From NCBI GenBank assembly GCA_035041965.1, contig JAPYMA010000325.1, positions 1 to 64,000 of the forward strand: 64,000 nt of DNA, in the 5' to 3' direction. Below the pieces are notes generated by a model, which saw nothing but the letters and a program-made list of their open reading frames with translations, was not told the origin of the DNA and searched no databases. Positions within the stretch are counted from its first letter, which is position 1. Every line of letters starts with the position of its first letter. A program made the translations under genes and the position numbers. This document shows positions 24,784 through 36,806 of this stretch, one piece after another. This DNA comes from Anisakis pegreffii. Lineage: Eukaryota; Nematoda; Chromadorea; Rhabditida; Anisakidae.

Positions 24784-26524
24784 TTACTGAAAAAGTTTGC
24801 AGTTAGAATACAAGCAAATGAAGAAGAGATAAATTATAAATTATTGTAGTGCATTGAAATCATCTCATGAATCATTGAATGTCACTAGAAACGCATGCTG
24901 TCAATTCAATAACGGCCGAAATAGTTTTTAAGCAACTGACCCCGCGAGCCACGGGATACAGGAATGTATCAATGGAGTCACTGCCGTATTCATTTGTTGC
25001 TGTGCAACGATAAATACCGAGGTCTTTTCTGAAGGCTAAGTTCTTGACGACAAGATCTCCGTTTGAAAGGACCTGAAATAGGATTAAACAATTGAGATCC
25101 TACTTTCAACTGTCAATTCAATCAAACGGGCTGTTGCATACGAGTGAATGCGACATGTGGCTTACTGATAACGGTCGAAGTTTGAAAGAAACCTGATATT
25201 TCGCGCCACTAACAGTCAGTTGATTGAACGACCACTGAAGATCAAAGAATGGTGCCTGACTCGCTACACGGCAAGGTAAAACTGCATCTGCTTGCAAATA
25301 CTGCAGATGTACTGTGTTCGACATTGTGATCACTGGTGCTTGCTCATTTTTGTTGGTTCCACATTGATTCGAATCCTCGCCTGCAGTTCACTCATCTGTC
25401 TATTCCTACACTGAGTTTGCATTGAGATTTTCAAAAATAGCTTTTAGCTTCTCCGTCGCAGCTAATGGGCATCAAAATGTCACGAGAAATTAAGTCTTCA
25501 CACTTGATAACGTCAACGTGTTTTTGAATCGAAGATCCATTCATCTTGTCAACACCATAAATGCGCATCCTCGATCACAAAGATAGAGCTCACCATGAGT
25601 GATGGTTATCGTCTTTTGGTCCACCACATAGCCGTTTGTTGCCATACAGGTATAGTTACCGTTATCTGCTGATGTAGGGCAAGCAATGCGCAGCTTGGCC
25701 ACCGTGGTCGCTATACTAGTGTTGTGGTCCACCTCATAGTTTGGCAATTCCTGTTGATTCAATGGTGAACCATCCTTATACCTGAAGAATCATTCGGAAC
25801 ATCCTCTCTCATTTTTCTGTTTGAGCCAGCATTTTTTCACTGAAACAAGCGGACAACCATATTTTGAATAGCCTTGCTTCGGAATTCTTCCAAAAAAAGT
25901 TTCGAAAATGTTTGCATTGAGTAGATTCAAATGAAGAATAAGACGGACCAAGAGATAGTTGGATTAGGACTTCCCGTTGCTCTACATGACAAATCCAAGA
26001 AATCAGACTTGGAGTCGTCAGCTGTTGGCTGTTGAACAGCCAGAAACTGATTGGTCCAAGGCACTGAAACGATGAGATATGCGATGAATTGATTATGAAG
26101 TAAAATTGGTTTCGTTCACTTTTTTGTATGCTTAAACGAGATTTCAATTGTTGGTGGAAATCTCAAAGTATACTCATACAGGGAGGAGGTGGGGGATATT
26201 TTGCTGGCGCCATAGGAAAGAGAAAGATTGTAATGTTCGAAAAGAGGTTTCACGGCAATGGAACAACTTATAGAGGACATCGCCTTCCAGTGGCATCCAA
26301 CCAAAACCACAGAAGGCGAGTCTCTTCGTGGTCTCTAAATCTGACATCGGCTGACGTTCAAAATTCATGGATGGTGGATGAAAGTGATTGTCGAACGGCG
26401 TTAATGAAGATCCAATGATGAAAGGGATTGAATGATGAATACCTGATGCGGTTTCTCCCTTCGAGCTCAATACGATCAAGGTCACGAATGCGACAAAGGG
26501 TGTGATATGAGAGGCACCGTACAT
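24784..26524 (-). CDS. Secreted two-Ig-domain protein, ZIG-like, copy C
   Basis: Exons (minus): 26524-26443, 26063-25949, 25781-25594, 25380-25193 and 25072-24941, stop 24786-24784. Exon lengths equal those of copies A and B exactly (82, 115, 188, 188, 132), giving 235 residues with the same signal peptide. Ig1 has LDLSCRATGSPNPTISW and GNYTC. Ig2 has AVLPCRVASQ, DLQWSF and GIYRC. Copy C has its own changes in Ig2 (QAPFFDLQWSFNQLTVSG where A and B have SQITDLQWSF and DSPxSG; AFRKDLG where A and B have VF-EALG) and ends VARG instead of xARE. The open frame is intact. Role unknown; family resemblance to secreted nematode ZIG proteins. Confidence 0.8.
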
Positions 26525-27045
26525 GATTGGTTTGAAGAATGAGTGTCCTGGTCCAGTAAGCTGCTGGTGGAAGCTATCACTAAGGTTCCAATCACAGGAT
26601 GTTACTTTTTTGTAAGGATGTGATATAGGGCGTGGCTAGCCAATCAAAACATTCGCTAAGTATACAGAAGGCGGGCATCAAGGAAACAATATTGTGAGAC
26701 ACAGTAATGAAAGCAGTGGTATGCTAAATGACATTATCGTATGTTAATCTGATCCTGTCAACGGATCAAACATCAAAATTGCCAGCGAGAGATTCGGGCC
26801 GAGGAATACGTTGCAGGCTCTTCTGACTGTGTAGATTTTTGCTCGCGGTGCCAGCAATGAAGCTATGACATCACTCAAGTTTGCGCTGAAAAATGTACAG
26901 CTTGACTGAAAATTACTTTGATTATCCTGGTTCGAATTCTTCGGTTGTCATTTCGGAACAGGGTCTTAAAATAAGAACATCTCGTTGCCAAGTCTCTAAA
27001 TGAACGCTTGTAGATGGGTAAACGATGGAACATCCTCGTTTCTAA

Positions 27046-28794
27046 GCCTAATCCAGTGTTTTTTAATCTTTATCTCGTCCGCATCACCGAAAAAATTATA
27101 AATTGTTCACTCTGTATCTCGCATCCACTACAGTGAATAGCTGTTGTAGTGTGGTGCGCGAATCGAGGAATTTCGTGGAACCCATCCCCTAATCCCCGTC
27201 CCCGGCTTTTTTCGAGCCGATCACATTTTCGGGGCCGCGACTGTAAACTTTCTTCCATACTTTTCACCGTCCCCGCACCACCCTAGTCTGCAGTATAGAT
27301 AAGTGTATACCAGTACAGCACATTCTAGTAAATTTGAAAACACATTCCTGGAAGTTCATCTTTGCTTTCTTTACACAGTTGTATGCGTTGGAAACCGTGC
27401 TCGCCTACTTTGATGTATCTAAAATGAAACGTTGTCTCGCACCGCCTGGAAAACTATCTCGAGGAGTTATAGCAACGCTGGTTTTCCTAATTAAGGATCG
27501 GCACTCCGTTTGATACTGCTAATAAATAAGTATTTGACTGCTAAAGATGCATTGCCAATTATATACAGTTCGGAGCAACATTAGCAATTCCACTGCAATA
27601 CATTCGCAATTTCTGTAATGCATCCGTAATGTTGCAGTTTTTCACAAACGCAAAATCGTACGTTGTGAATATTACGAGATTATAAAATAGGATTAATTGT
27701 CATGTGTTTAGGCAACAGAAAATGTGATGGCGGCTCCGAACATGGGATGGTGTTTATGGTAATTTTGAATGATCAAATTGCGCCGAAGCAATCAGTAAGC
27801 CGATAATACGACGTATATTATACAATTCCCCTTCTCGCTTAGTCGAATTTGATCTCAGTCAATATCATGCTATACGATTGGATTGGGATTTGGATTCCGA
27901 GCCATCAAAAATCATTCTCAAATTTCTGGTGCAAACGGCTGTTCAATGCAACCATTGCTGAGCATACTGCAGAGAGAAGAGGTAAAATTCCACTGAATTC
28001 TTGCGAATTCGTTTTTGTAGCGATTTTCATCACGGTTGTTGCTGTCGAATGCTCGTATTTGTAACGCTCTTCACTAACTGATTTTCAACAAGATGTCAAT
28101 GCGTTGTGCAAATGCAAAATGATCATCTCAGGTCTCCGCATACGCCAAACCTAAGAACATTAAGGGTTCACCTTATTTTCCGATCGATATCAAAATTATG
28201 CGGTCAACGAAATTCTTTTTCTGCAGCATCATTATGAAAAATATTCCTGGTTACAAACGTGAAAATGAGAATACAGCAAAGAAACTTGTGAAGAAAAGAG
28301 TTGCACATTCTGAAGCTGCTCAGGAAGGTGACTCGAATTTGGACCAACAATGAATTCAGAAAAGAAAACCTCGACCTTAAAAGCAGTGCCCTATTATCAA
28401 TCCGAAACGACTATATATATATATACGGCGTTTGGAACTTCAACTTACAGTGCATTTGGCCTAATAGCAATTGATGTGTTGAAGTGCTCAATTAAGTAAA
28501 GATTCAGAAGGCAAATGTCAACGTCAACGTTGGACCTTGGATTGCAACAAGCCACAGATCAGGGCTTTCACAAGGATTTCACTTATTGTCCACACACTCA
28601 TTTGAATCATTACTTAAGTAACATGAATTACGAGAGTGTTGGTTCAGTCAATTGCAATCGATGAATTTAACGCTCCTTAAGGACCGATTCATCAATATAT
28701 CAAGTCATCCGAAAAGTTTTGAATTTTAGAATATCTCCAGTCTCCTTCAATGATTACCCTCAGTTAAACTCGTTTATCAACACAAGCATCTGCG
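27046..28794. other. Intergenic stretch with a GC-rich block and one open frame
   Basis: No gene was recognised. A C-rich block at about 27180-27290 (for example cccgtccccgg) stands out from the AT-rich background. An open frame at 28132-28353 follows an acceptor-like tcatctcag and is noted separately. A short TA microsatellite lies near 28414. Confidence 0.4.
28132..28353 (+). CDS. Unrecognised open exon-like frame
   Basis: After tcatctcag the frame VSAYAKPKNIKGSPYFPIDI runs 73 codons to a TGA with balanced composition and a Lys/Glu-rich tail (KRENENTAKK). No ATG opens it and no upstream exon was found. It may be a terminal exon of an unresolved gene, a relic or chance. No family recognised. 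Confidence 0.25.
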   Translation, partial: VSAYAKPKNIKGSPYFPIDIKIMRSTKFFFCSIIMKNIPGYKRENENTAKKLVKKRVAHSEAAQEGDSNLDQQ

Positions 28795-29045
28795 AGTATT
28801 ATCCGAATGAGGAGTGTTACCATTCCATTTTGCTTGAAGTGATAAAAAATGCTGAACACACAAACAAACCATTGTATTCATCAATAAACACTCTTACAAC
28901 AGTGTGAAGGAAAAAAACAACCAAATGTACCGTTGAAGCGCAAAATTCCGTGAAAATATTATGTGATCCCGATCAGAAGATATCAAGCAACGTTGTTGAG
29001 TGAACATAACGCACAATATTACTGAATAATAAAAGGGGCGGAAGA
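28795..29045 (-). repeat. Diverged partial fourth copy of the ZIG-like segment
   Basis: This matches the 3' flank of copies A and C (compare 24489-24750): ttatccgaatgag, ttttgcttga, a gatcagaaga core, then gttgagt and the ataacgcaca tract. Identity is much lower than between copies A-C and no Ig exon remains. Confidence 0.7.
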
Positions 29046-29849
29046 ATGCTGATTACATAAACTAAACATTTACTTAATTGATCTCCTGAACAATTAAGTA
29101 ACTTCCGTAAGTGGTCAGTATTTCTATATTTGAAACCAACTCATTTTATAGAACTTTTCAATTTCTACAAAATGTGCCTAGTCTAATAGCTCAAACATTG
29201 TTCCTTCACCCTGAAATTTGGTACTACATAAATGTGTCTTTCATTTTTGCCCAACATTTTCTACTTTAAGACCGGTCAAGTTTTTTTGTAATGGACATAT
29301 CTCAGAATATGATAATTCATATGATAGAGAATTTTATTTTCTACAGTATGGTTGCAATTTCTTTAATCAGTTCGCAATGAATCACCCCTCAAAATGGTCC
29401 TTTTCTGATATACCATCGGTATAAATTTTGCTCTTTCAAGAGCTCATTAACTCGTTGACCTGCGATTGCGCATGCTCTTCGCTGACTCCGCCCCTGCGCT
29501 CAGACGCGTTTTTATGGCGAAGTGCGATGACGCCCTTCATGTACCGAGAGTCTCCTTCCGGTCATTCTATGGCTTAATGAAAACAAACTTCAACGAGCCA
29601 ACACTCTTTTAGCCAGTGGTGCTTGGAAGCAGTTATGATTCGAAACCAAAATGATGATGATATCATTCGAATCTGATTCTAGTTGTTGTTGACAGCCATA
29701 TTTGTTTCACTGATTCCATGAAAGTGTTTGGAAGGCAAATTACAAGAACAGTCGTCATTTTTTTGCATCGAAAATTTCGTATGGTCATCTCAGTACACTT
29801 ATGCAAAGTTTTTTCTGATATTATTTTCTCATTGAAATTTCAGTGCTCA
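29046..29849. promoter_or_regulatory. 5' flank of the aldo-keto reductase gene
   Basis: No other gene seen. A locally GC-rich stretch at about 29455-29560 (tgactccgcccctgcgctca) may be part of the promoter. Just before the start codon, gaaatttcag (ending at 29843) is a good splice or splice-leader acceptor, 6 nt before the ATG. Confidence 0.35.
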
Positions 29850-32240
29850 ATGCCGTCATCACTGCTTGATGTTGCTGGCGGAGTGGCCAAACTGAATACC
29901 GGTTTCGCGTTACCGTTGATTGGCTTAGGTACGTACAAGGTGACTGGTCAAGAAACGGTTACGAACGTCATCGATGCAGCACTCAGAGCTGGCTATCGAA
30001 TGTTCGATACGGCCAAATACTATCATAATGAACCCGAGATTGGTAACGCTTTGCAGGTAATGCAACAACTGAATGCTACAAAAATTCGTTTTTCATGCAA
30101 GTTTTGATATCAATAGGATGATTGACAATTTTAGCACATTTTCAAAGTTTGTCTGGTTTTAGTCATTTATTTGATCGGCTTGGTGGCTCGATTTGCCAAT
30201 GTCGATGCAGAAAAGCCTCATTCTTCCAGTTTCCAAAATCCTTTCATAGTTTCATTATCTAAGTGATGTAAGTTCGGCTAGAACATTCGTTTCTTTGTAT
30301 GCCTTTCTAGCCATTAGCAGATGTATAAATAGAATTTTTCGTGATGGATGATTCCATCATTTAAGGAACTACTCCCAAAATATGGTTTGAAACGAGAGGA
30401 TATTTTTATAACGACGAAATTCTTTCCAAGTGCATCGAACAATACGGAATTCGCTAGGAAGATGGTTGAACAATCACTGAATGATCTCAAAACCAGGTAC
30501 ACTATTCTCGAAGAAATTCACTGCTGCAGTTGCTCATTTTTTCGTTCATCCAGCACAAACAAAGGTTGTGCTGAATGAAATTCTATTTTCCAGCTATTTG
30601 GATTTGATGTTGATTCATTATCCGAGATCAAGTGACCGAGCTGATGATGATCCATTAAATGCGGAATGTCGTCGTGATGCATACATCGAATTGGAAAAGA
30701 TCAAAGGTTGCGCCAACTCAACAATCCCTGTCTTCGGACTATTTTCTGAAATGCAGTTTCGAAATAATTGTTTCATTATCACTGAATAGATTTCACCAAT
30801 GATAGATTAGTCAGTTACGTCAGTTCAAATTTTAAACATCATATCAAGTTGTTAGCACTCGATGAAATTCATCCTCCTTCCCACCCAAGTGCGTTGTTCA
30901 ATGTGATTTCATAAATCAGCTGTGTAATATAGCGTGCACCAAATTTTCGATTCTTTCAAGTTTTAGATGAACGTACCATCCGATCAGTTGGTGTGTCGAA
31001 CTATGAAATAAATCACATCGAAGAAATTAAAAAGTTTGGTAAAATGATGCCCGCATGTAAATCAAGTAGAGTTTCATCCACATTTCACGCGGAAACCATT
31101 GCATGATTATTGTGATAAGGAAGGCATTTTCTTTCAGGTTCTTGATTATTCAATTGTTTTCATCCTTTGATTAGATAAGCTTCGTTTTATGTTTCAAACA
31201 AATTATATTTCCTTTTTGAGACACACGTTGTTGTTTAGCCAAATGTTCTCAGTCAGTCATATTCATAGTCAAATAGAGACCTAGCTTCATAAATTTTCTT
31301 AGAATCCCTCGTATATTCTTGAGGCATTAGAAATGTTCAGAAGTATGCAACCTGTTCCATTGTGAAATCGATCAAACTGAGCAATTGATTTCTGCGTTGT
31401 ATTTTCGTCATTCCAGGCATATTCCTCGTTAGGACGTAATCATGAGGATTTGATTGGTGATGAGGTTATCAAGAAAATCGCTGAAAAGCATAATACCTCT
31501 CCACAGGTGAGTTATCTATCGCTTGATTTGACCCACTCTTTCCATTTATAAACGATCTCGTGATTCCGTCAGTTTTCTTTATTTTAACTCTCTTTTCCCA
31601 CATCCACTCAAATCGTGGTTGAATAAGTTTTCTTTTGTGCTGCATTTGCTAGGATCCAATCGCCTGTGTTTGTGTTCGCTTGTTTTGTTGCTTTCCATAT
31701 ATTCTGCGTTATGCCGATGGGGAATTTTAAGTGAATGAATGTGAAGAAAAATACTGATTTGAAGCAAAGCAAAATTCAGATGATTCTACTCGCATGGCCA
31801 CATTGCGCCGGTGTTGGTATTGTACCGAAATCAGCGAATCCTTCAAGAGTTGTCGATAATTTCAAGGTCGATTTTTGTTCTTAACAACGCTCACCTCCGT
31901 GGGTTTTATTGAGAAAGGAAAACAATGGATATCAGATATTAGAGATTGTAGCGTAAAGATTTGAGGGAGCCAATTCAATGGAGCCATATGGTGCTCATGT
32001 AAGGGATGTTACCGTGACTCGAATGTGTATTTATGAAGTCCATCTTTGCTTCTCACCATTTTCATCGCAAATTTGAAGATGATTACACTTTAAAGTGATT
32101 GTTCATTATGGATAGGTGTGTAATTATTTTGCTGTTTTCAGGCGATCGACATAAAACTGAATGAAGAAGAGTTGAAGGAAATAAGTGCGCTGAATCGCGA
32201 TAAACATTACATTCGCTGTGAAGGATGGAAAGTCTTATGA
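29850..32240 (+). CDS. Aldo-keto reductase, with one frameshift
   Basis: Exons: 29850-30056, 30366-30496, 30594-30706, 30967-31137, 31417-31506, 31780-31866 and 32142-32240. This gives about 298 residues, the usual AKR length, if one base in exon 4 is discounted. The TIM-barrel signature residues are present: Asp and Tyr in FDTAKYYHNEPEIG, Lys in FITTKFFP and His in LDLMLIHYPR. Later motifs are IRSVGVSNYEIN, VNQVEFHPHF, AYSSLGR, VGIVPKSANPSRVVDNF and a C-terminus WKVL. AKRs reduce carbonyls with NAD(P)H in the cytosol; substrate unknown. One extra T at 31056 shifts the frame inside the highly conserved PAVNQVEFHP block, so the genomic reading ends early unless it is a sequence error. Otherwise splice phases agree. 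Confidence 0.88.
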
Positions 32241-34056
32241 TCACTGTTTCCATTCCTATAGAAATCAATTGATCATAATTAGGAAAAATGCCTGTTTTCA
32301 AGAAATACGGACTAAAATGTAAATCGTATTCTCATTTTGCATTGTCGCATTCGATTTACAATATTCTGTGTGTTATGTAACAAATTTTACGTGCAAATAT
32401 TTTCAGTGATTCATACAAAATGGAGTTTGAAACTTGCCAAATTGCATAATTATACCAAACTGATTGTTAGGATTTGACGTTATTGTTGAAGCTAATGATA
32501 TATAAATCTGGGGTAACTTTGTGAGTACAGCGAGTGAAATTTTAAGATAACTTCACTTTGCTGCTTTCTCCCTCTTCCGTTTAGAGCCATCATCACTTCA
32601 TTCACTTTGTCTGATTTATGAGTGAATAATCTGAGTTTCTCAATATAAATTGGATCAAATTGATTGAAAAAATAGTCAACAATAAGAACAAAACCTAGCG
32701 ATCCACTCAATATAATATTTATCATTAGTTGTTGCTAGCCGAAGATGACATTTCATTCATAAAATCGCTTTTATATCCTCAGATATAGCTGCACTGTTAT
32801 TTGTCATTTTGTTATAGTTTGAATTTCTAACAGTTGTATTCGTTTGAATTGATTTCTTTATTTTCAGTTTCTCAATCTGTGCATAATGCTTCACTTAATA
32901 TCTCAGTTTTGACTAATGTTTAAAGCAAAACGGAGCAAATCAAAATTAGTATCTTTGTATTCAGCTACTTTGCTTTCTAACGAGAATTCTGTGATTGTCA
33001 AAGAATTGTTTTCGATGTGATGATGACGTGTTGAAATGCCGACTTAATCTTGTATTCTTAATACCAGATGCGATTGGTTTATGATTAATAAAAGCTGAGA
33101 ATGAGTATTAGTGAACAAGCATACAATTGCACAAGCAAAGTTGTACGAAATAAGTTAAGTCGAGAACAGTGCGAGAACTTTGATTATATGACCAGGCAAG
33201 TGAATAAATGGTTATACGAATGAAGAACTCTGCTACGGTCGTGTTAGATAGAGCCTTTGTAACTGCTGTCGGTTTATATGAAGTCATTGAGCGATATGTA
33301 TAACGAGCGTGGTATGGAACCTTCAAGAAGGCATTAAAGCATTGTATCTGATGGAGTTAGAGGTGATTGCACGCTTAATTACCGGTCTAAGATATGAGTA
33401 GTCTTATGAATAGACAGGTTTCAAACCGTGCAGATTCACTCGTAATATAGTCATGGAAGAACCACTTCCGAGTTGAGCGCCAAGCAGATGGGAGGATGAT
33501 GTAACGAAAAACTTGTAAAGAAGACAAGATCAAAGCAGAATTATTGCATATAAAAACGTTAACACTATTCAATGGTCGGATGGATTCATGCGATATGGTG
33601 GTGATAGTTGTAGTTCGAGGAGAATTGATATTGACGTGAGGAAGAGTATTGACTGTGAGCATTAATGACGCATGACGGTTTTATAGCCATCTGGTAATGT
33701 TCGATATATTATTTGATTTACAAACGAATTCGAAGTGTGCATGAATAGATGGCATATTAAATGAGAGTTTGAAAAAGCATTCGCTTGAGAGTGTATTCTC
33801 AGAAAAGCAATCACGATGATCGTTCATGAAAATTCAGTGAATCATCGTATTATGTGCTTTTCATTTCTGGACAAATTAATATTCACCACCGAACACATAA
33901 TGCGCTTATGACCGCTTTGATCGTTCCCAAGAAGTCGTTCGATCCGTTATGATTGCTCAATAGCTCCATTCCATTTGTCAGTTTGGTTAGACCACTTGAT
34001 AATTGTGAACAATTGGAACGTGCATTGTTCAAGTGCAGATATCAGTGAACTAAGCA
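32241..34056. other. Intergenic, no gene seen
   Basis: No exon with a recognisable motif or joinable splice signals on either strand. Open frames at 32492-32725, 33108-33326 and 33387-33662 (minus) have no domain and no supporting splice context. Confidence 0.45.
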
Positions 34057-36806
34057 GTGAGCTCGACTGTGATGTTATTTTGGATCATAATTATATTGCT
34101 ACATCACTTATCACGTGTCACACCTACGACCACTGAATTTTGCTTGAAAGTCCGTGAAGTGAAACGAATAGACGTTAGCTTGAATTCACTTGATCAAGCA
34201 ATCGGTATTTTGCTCAATTCAACTGCGACAGTCGGCTTATACGCTTCATTCTGTGAATCAAAGCAAGGCAAGGCGATCTACGTGGGCCATGGATCAGCAA
34301 CACTGAACCTGTCACCGTTTGATCTCTTTCAACTGATGGAAACAACCAAGTGTGAAGGCAGCATTGATCCTTTCTACATACTTTCGGATCAGCAATCAAA
34401 AAGGTTACCTATGAACTATTCCTGAAATGAACTCGGTTCGATTCCGTGGAATAGATTGCTGATTGAATTTGAAAAAAAAAGAAGATACCATTAAATTTTG
34501 AAAAGTTTTCTCCCTCATAACACTCCAATGCAGCCTTTGATCTCAACATGATCTCGCTATCGTTAGCTATGACCGCACGCTTTTGGAATGAAGCAAATTT
34601 TCAGTTTGAGTATCGCGTGCATATATCCATTCCTTCGGTGTTCCACTAGAACCTTTCAGTGCATTCCAAAGTTTCCGACTAGAAACTTCACACGTTTCCA
34701 TCCGAAATTACAAGCACGAGCCACATTATCAGTACCATTTTGGACATTTGAACCAGCAGATGATGGTATCATTGTGCTCAATGAAGTGGACAATGAACTA
34801 GCCGTTTATTCTCATTCGCCATTTCAGTTTCTATTTGACAGTCATCGGCAAATCAACTCCTTCCTCGAATGTGAGCGTTGCGATAGGTTCCTACAAAACT
34901 GATCAATTAGAAGAACGTGTGAAGCGATCGAAGGAAGCGGTGTCAAATGATGATTTTGAGTTCAATAGAAGCGCAACAATTGTGGAAAGACAATTCACTT
35001 TACAAACAAGTGATCAAGATTTGTATTTGAACGTAACATTGAATGATTACAGTGAAATTACTGTTGAGGTATGTGGATCATTTACAAAATTCTCAGACTG
35101 ACAGACGTTACATCCTTGAACGGACGCATAACTTTTATGCTAAGGCTTTTTGTGATAAACATCTCGGAGTATTGCTTTGCACTGGGCATAACTGACTTTT
35201 ATGTTGGTAGTTGTGTTTTGATATCGCTTAGAGTACGCAAAACAAAATCACTCATCATTCGAGACGGGAACTTATGTTACAGGTTCGTTTATCAGCATGT
35301 TATGTTAATAAGGGTGAAATTATCCATATAATAACAGCAAATAATGATTCGTTATCGTCTTCGATCTTTTTGAATTCGTCAGAAGTGGTTGAGTTGATTG
35401 AAGCAACGAAATGTAAGAATGATGGGGACCCTATTCATGATGATTCTCATTTATATCTTCGATTGATACCATCGAATTACGATCAACCCAACTCTGGCCA
35501 TATTCAAGTTATGAACGGTGACAGTGAGTTTTCAGTTATGTTCACGTCCATCTTAGGTTTTAAATTCCATTTAAGGTTCTAATTGTGCCATACCGGGCCA
35601 AGGGGAGCATTTTAGTGAACCAAATGTAGATTTTGTACAATCTGTGTACGAACCAAATAACATTCAAAATGTGTTTACATATAACGTGAGTTTGAAGGAA
35701 ATGTTAATGTGCCCTTACTTGATTGATCAATATATATATAATGGTCAACTTAATTGAATATGAATTCAGTGCAACCAATAGTAATCACTGTAGTTGATGA
35801 ACTCAAAAATATGGCCATAGCAGAAGGAAAAATAATGATAATGAAACGAAGATTCTGGAATGTTACTCGAGATGAAACGAAAAGTTTGACTGGAACAATA
35901 ACGAATGTTAGCAAGGATGTTAAATTATACGTGATTGTACAGTAAGTTTATCACAGGCTCCTTTCGCCGTTCTATTTAAAGCGTAAGCACATTTCGTGAT
36001 CGTTCATCTTTTTGAAGTCACAACCTGAGGCTCTGATTTTTAAACGATAGGTTTCTCGTGATGTCGATTGCCATGCTTGTTTTACAAGCGATACAAAGTG
36101 AACGGTTAATCAGTATTGATGGTTGTCCATTTTCAAATAAAAATTTCCCAAAAATTTACTGCTTAATTCTGTTTGCAGTGATGGAAATTTTGAAGTGACG
36201 ACTTCATTGTGTGACTCATCAATAACACTAGATCACCATGAGTTTGCAATAGGAAAGCATGAGCAGACAATTACAAGCAAGCAACTACAGAACGCGTTTA
36301 ACAAAGTAATTTGTTTGAAACTAAGTCGTTTTGATAAGTGGTTCATTATATTTGATCAATATCGTCATATTAATTTCATCAAAGATTGAAATTTTCAGAG
36401 CAGTTGCTCCAGAAAACTCAAAAAGCGTTCGCCTGAATGGACTCCTTCAAAGGGTCCGTCATCATATCCATTGAAAGTATCCATAACAGGCAAATCCATG
36501 ACAAATTCGGCGAGTGTTTATTGTTTAAGCGAAAGTGAGGAACCGTTGAGGGTTGAAATGAATAAGAATGAAAACAGCAACTCAAAGTCGTCATTTTGGG
36601 ATTCAGTCAGCGTTTGGCATTATATTTGTGCTGGTCTAGTGATATTCATTGTAACGGCAATCTTAGTTGCGATTCTGTTTTGTTTGTTTCGTTGTTTTCA
36701 TGTGGAGAACATTGTGATACATGATCCAAATGGAACGATTGATGCGTATGGGAAATTAGGTGAACGACCAATTCAACTGCAACCAATACGCAAATCGCGG
36801 ATTTGA
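34057..36806 (+). CDS. Type I membrane protein with three-unit ectodomain, family not recognised
   Basis: Exons: 34057-34403, 34605-34765, 34842-35068, 35283-35517, 35576-35685, 35770-35941, 36179-36305 and 36399-36806. An N-terminal signal peptide (MLFWIIIILLHHLS) precedes a long ectodomain. Near the C-terminus WHYICAGLVIFIVTAILVA is a membrane span followed by an FRCF juncture and a short tail ending PIRKSRI. The ectodomain shows three related units: xxSFC/SACY/TSLC followed about 35-40 residues later by TTKCEGSIDP, ATKCKNDGDP and KSSCSRK, each then joined to a strand such as VIGKS or VSITGKS. All junctions are phase-consistent except exon 5 to 6, which is 1-2 nt out, so that junction is uncertain. 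Poly(A) hexamer at 36949. Likely a surface or adhesion-type protein; no function inferred. Confidence 0.75.

Larger units (their letters stand above)
24485..27045 (-). repeat. Third copy of the ZIG-like duplicated segment (copy C)
   Basis: This segment matches 1340-3960 in the same orientation, introns included. Identity is high from about 24700 to 26570 and falls on both sides: the part after 26570 is alignable only in patches (for example acattatcgtatgttaatc). It retains the roughly 81 bp of intron 1 that copy B lacks. It ends before the palindrome centre, so it is not itself a palindrome. Confidence 0.88.
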
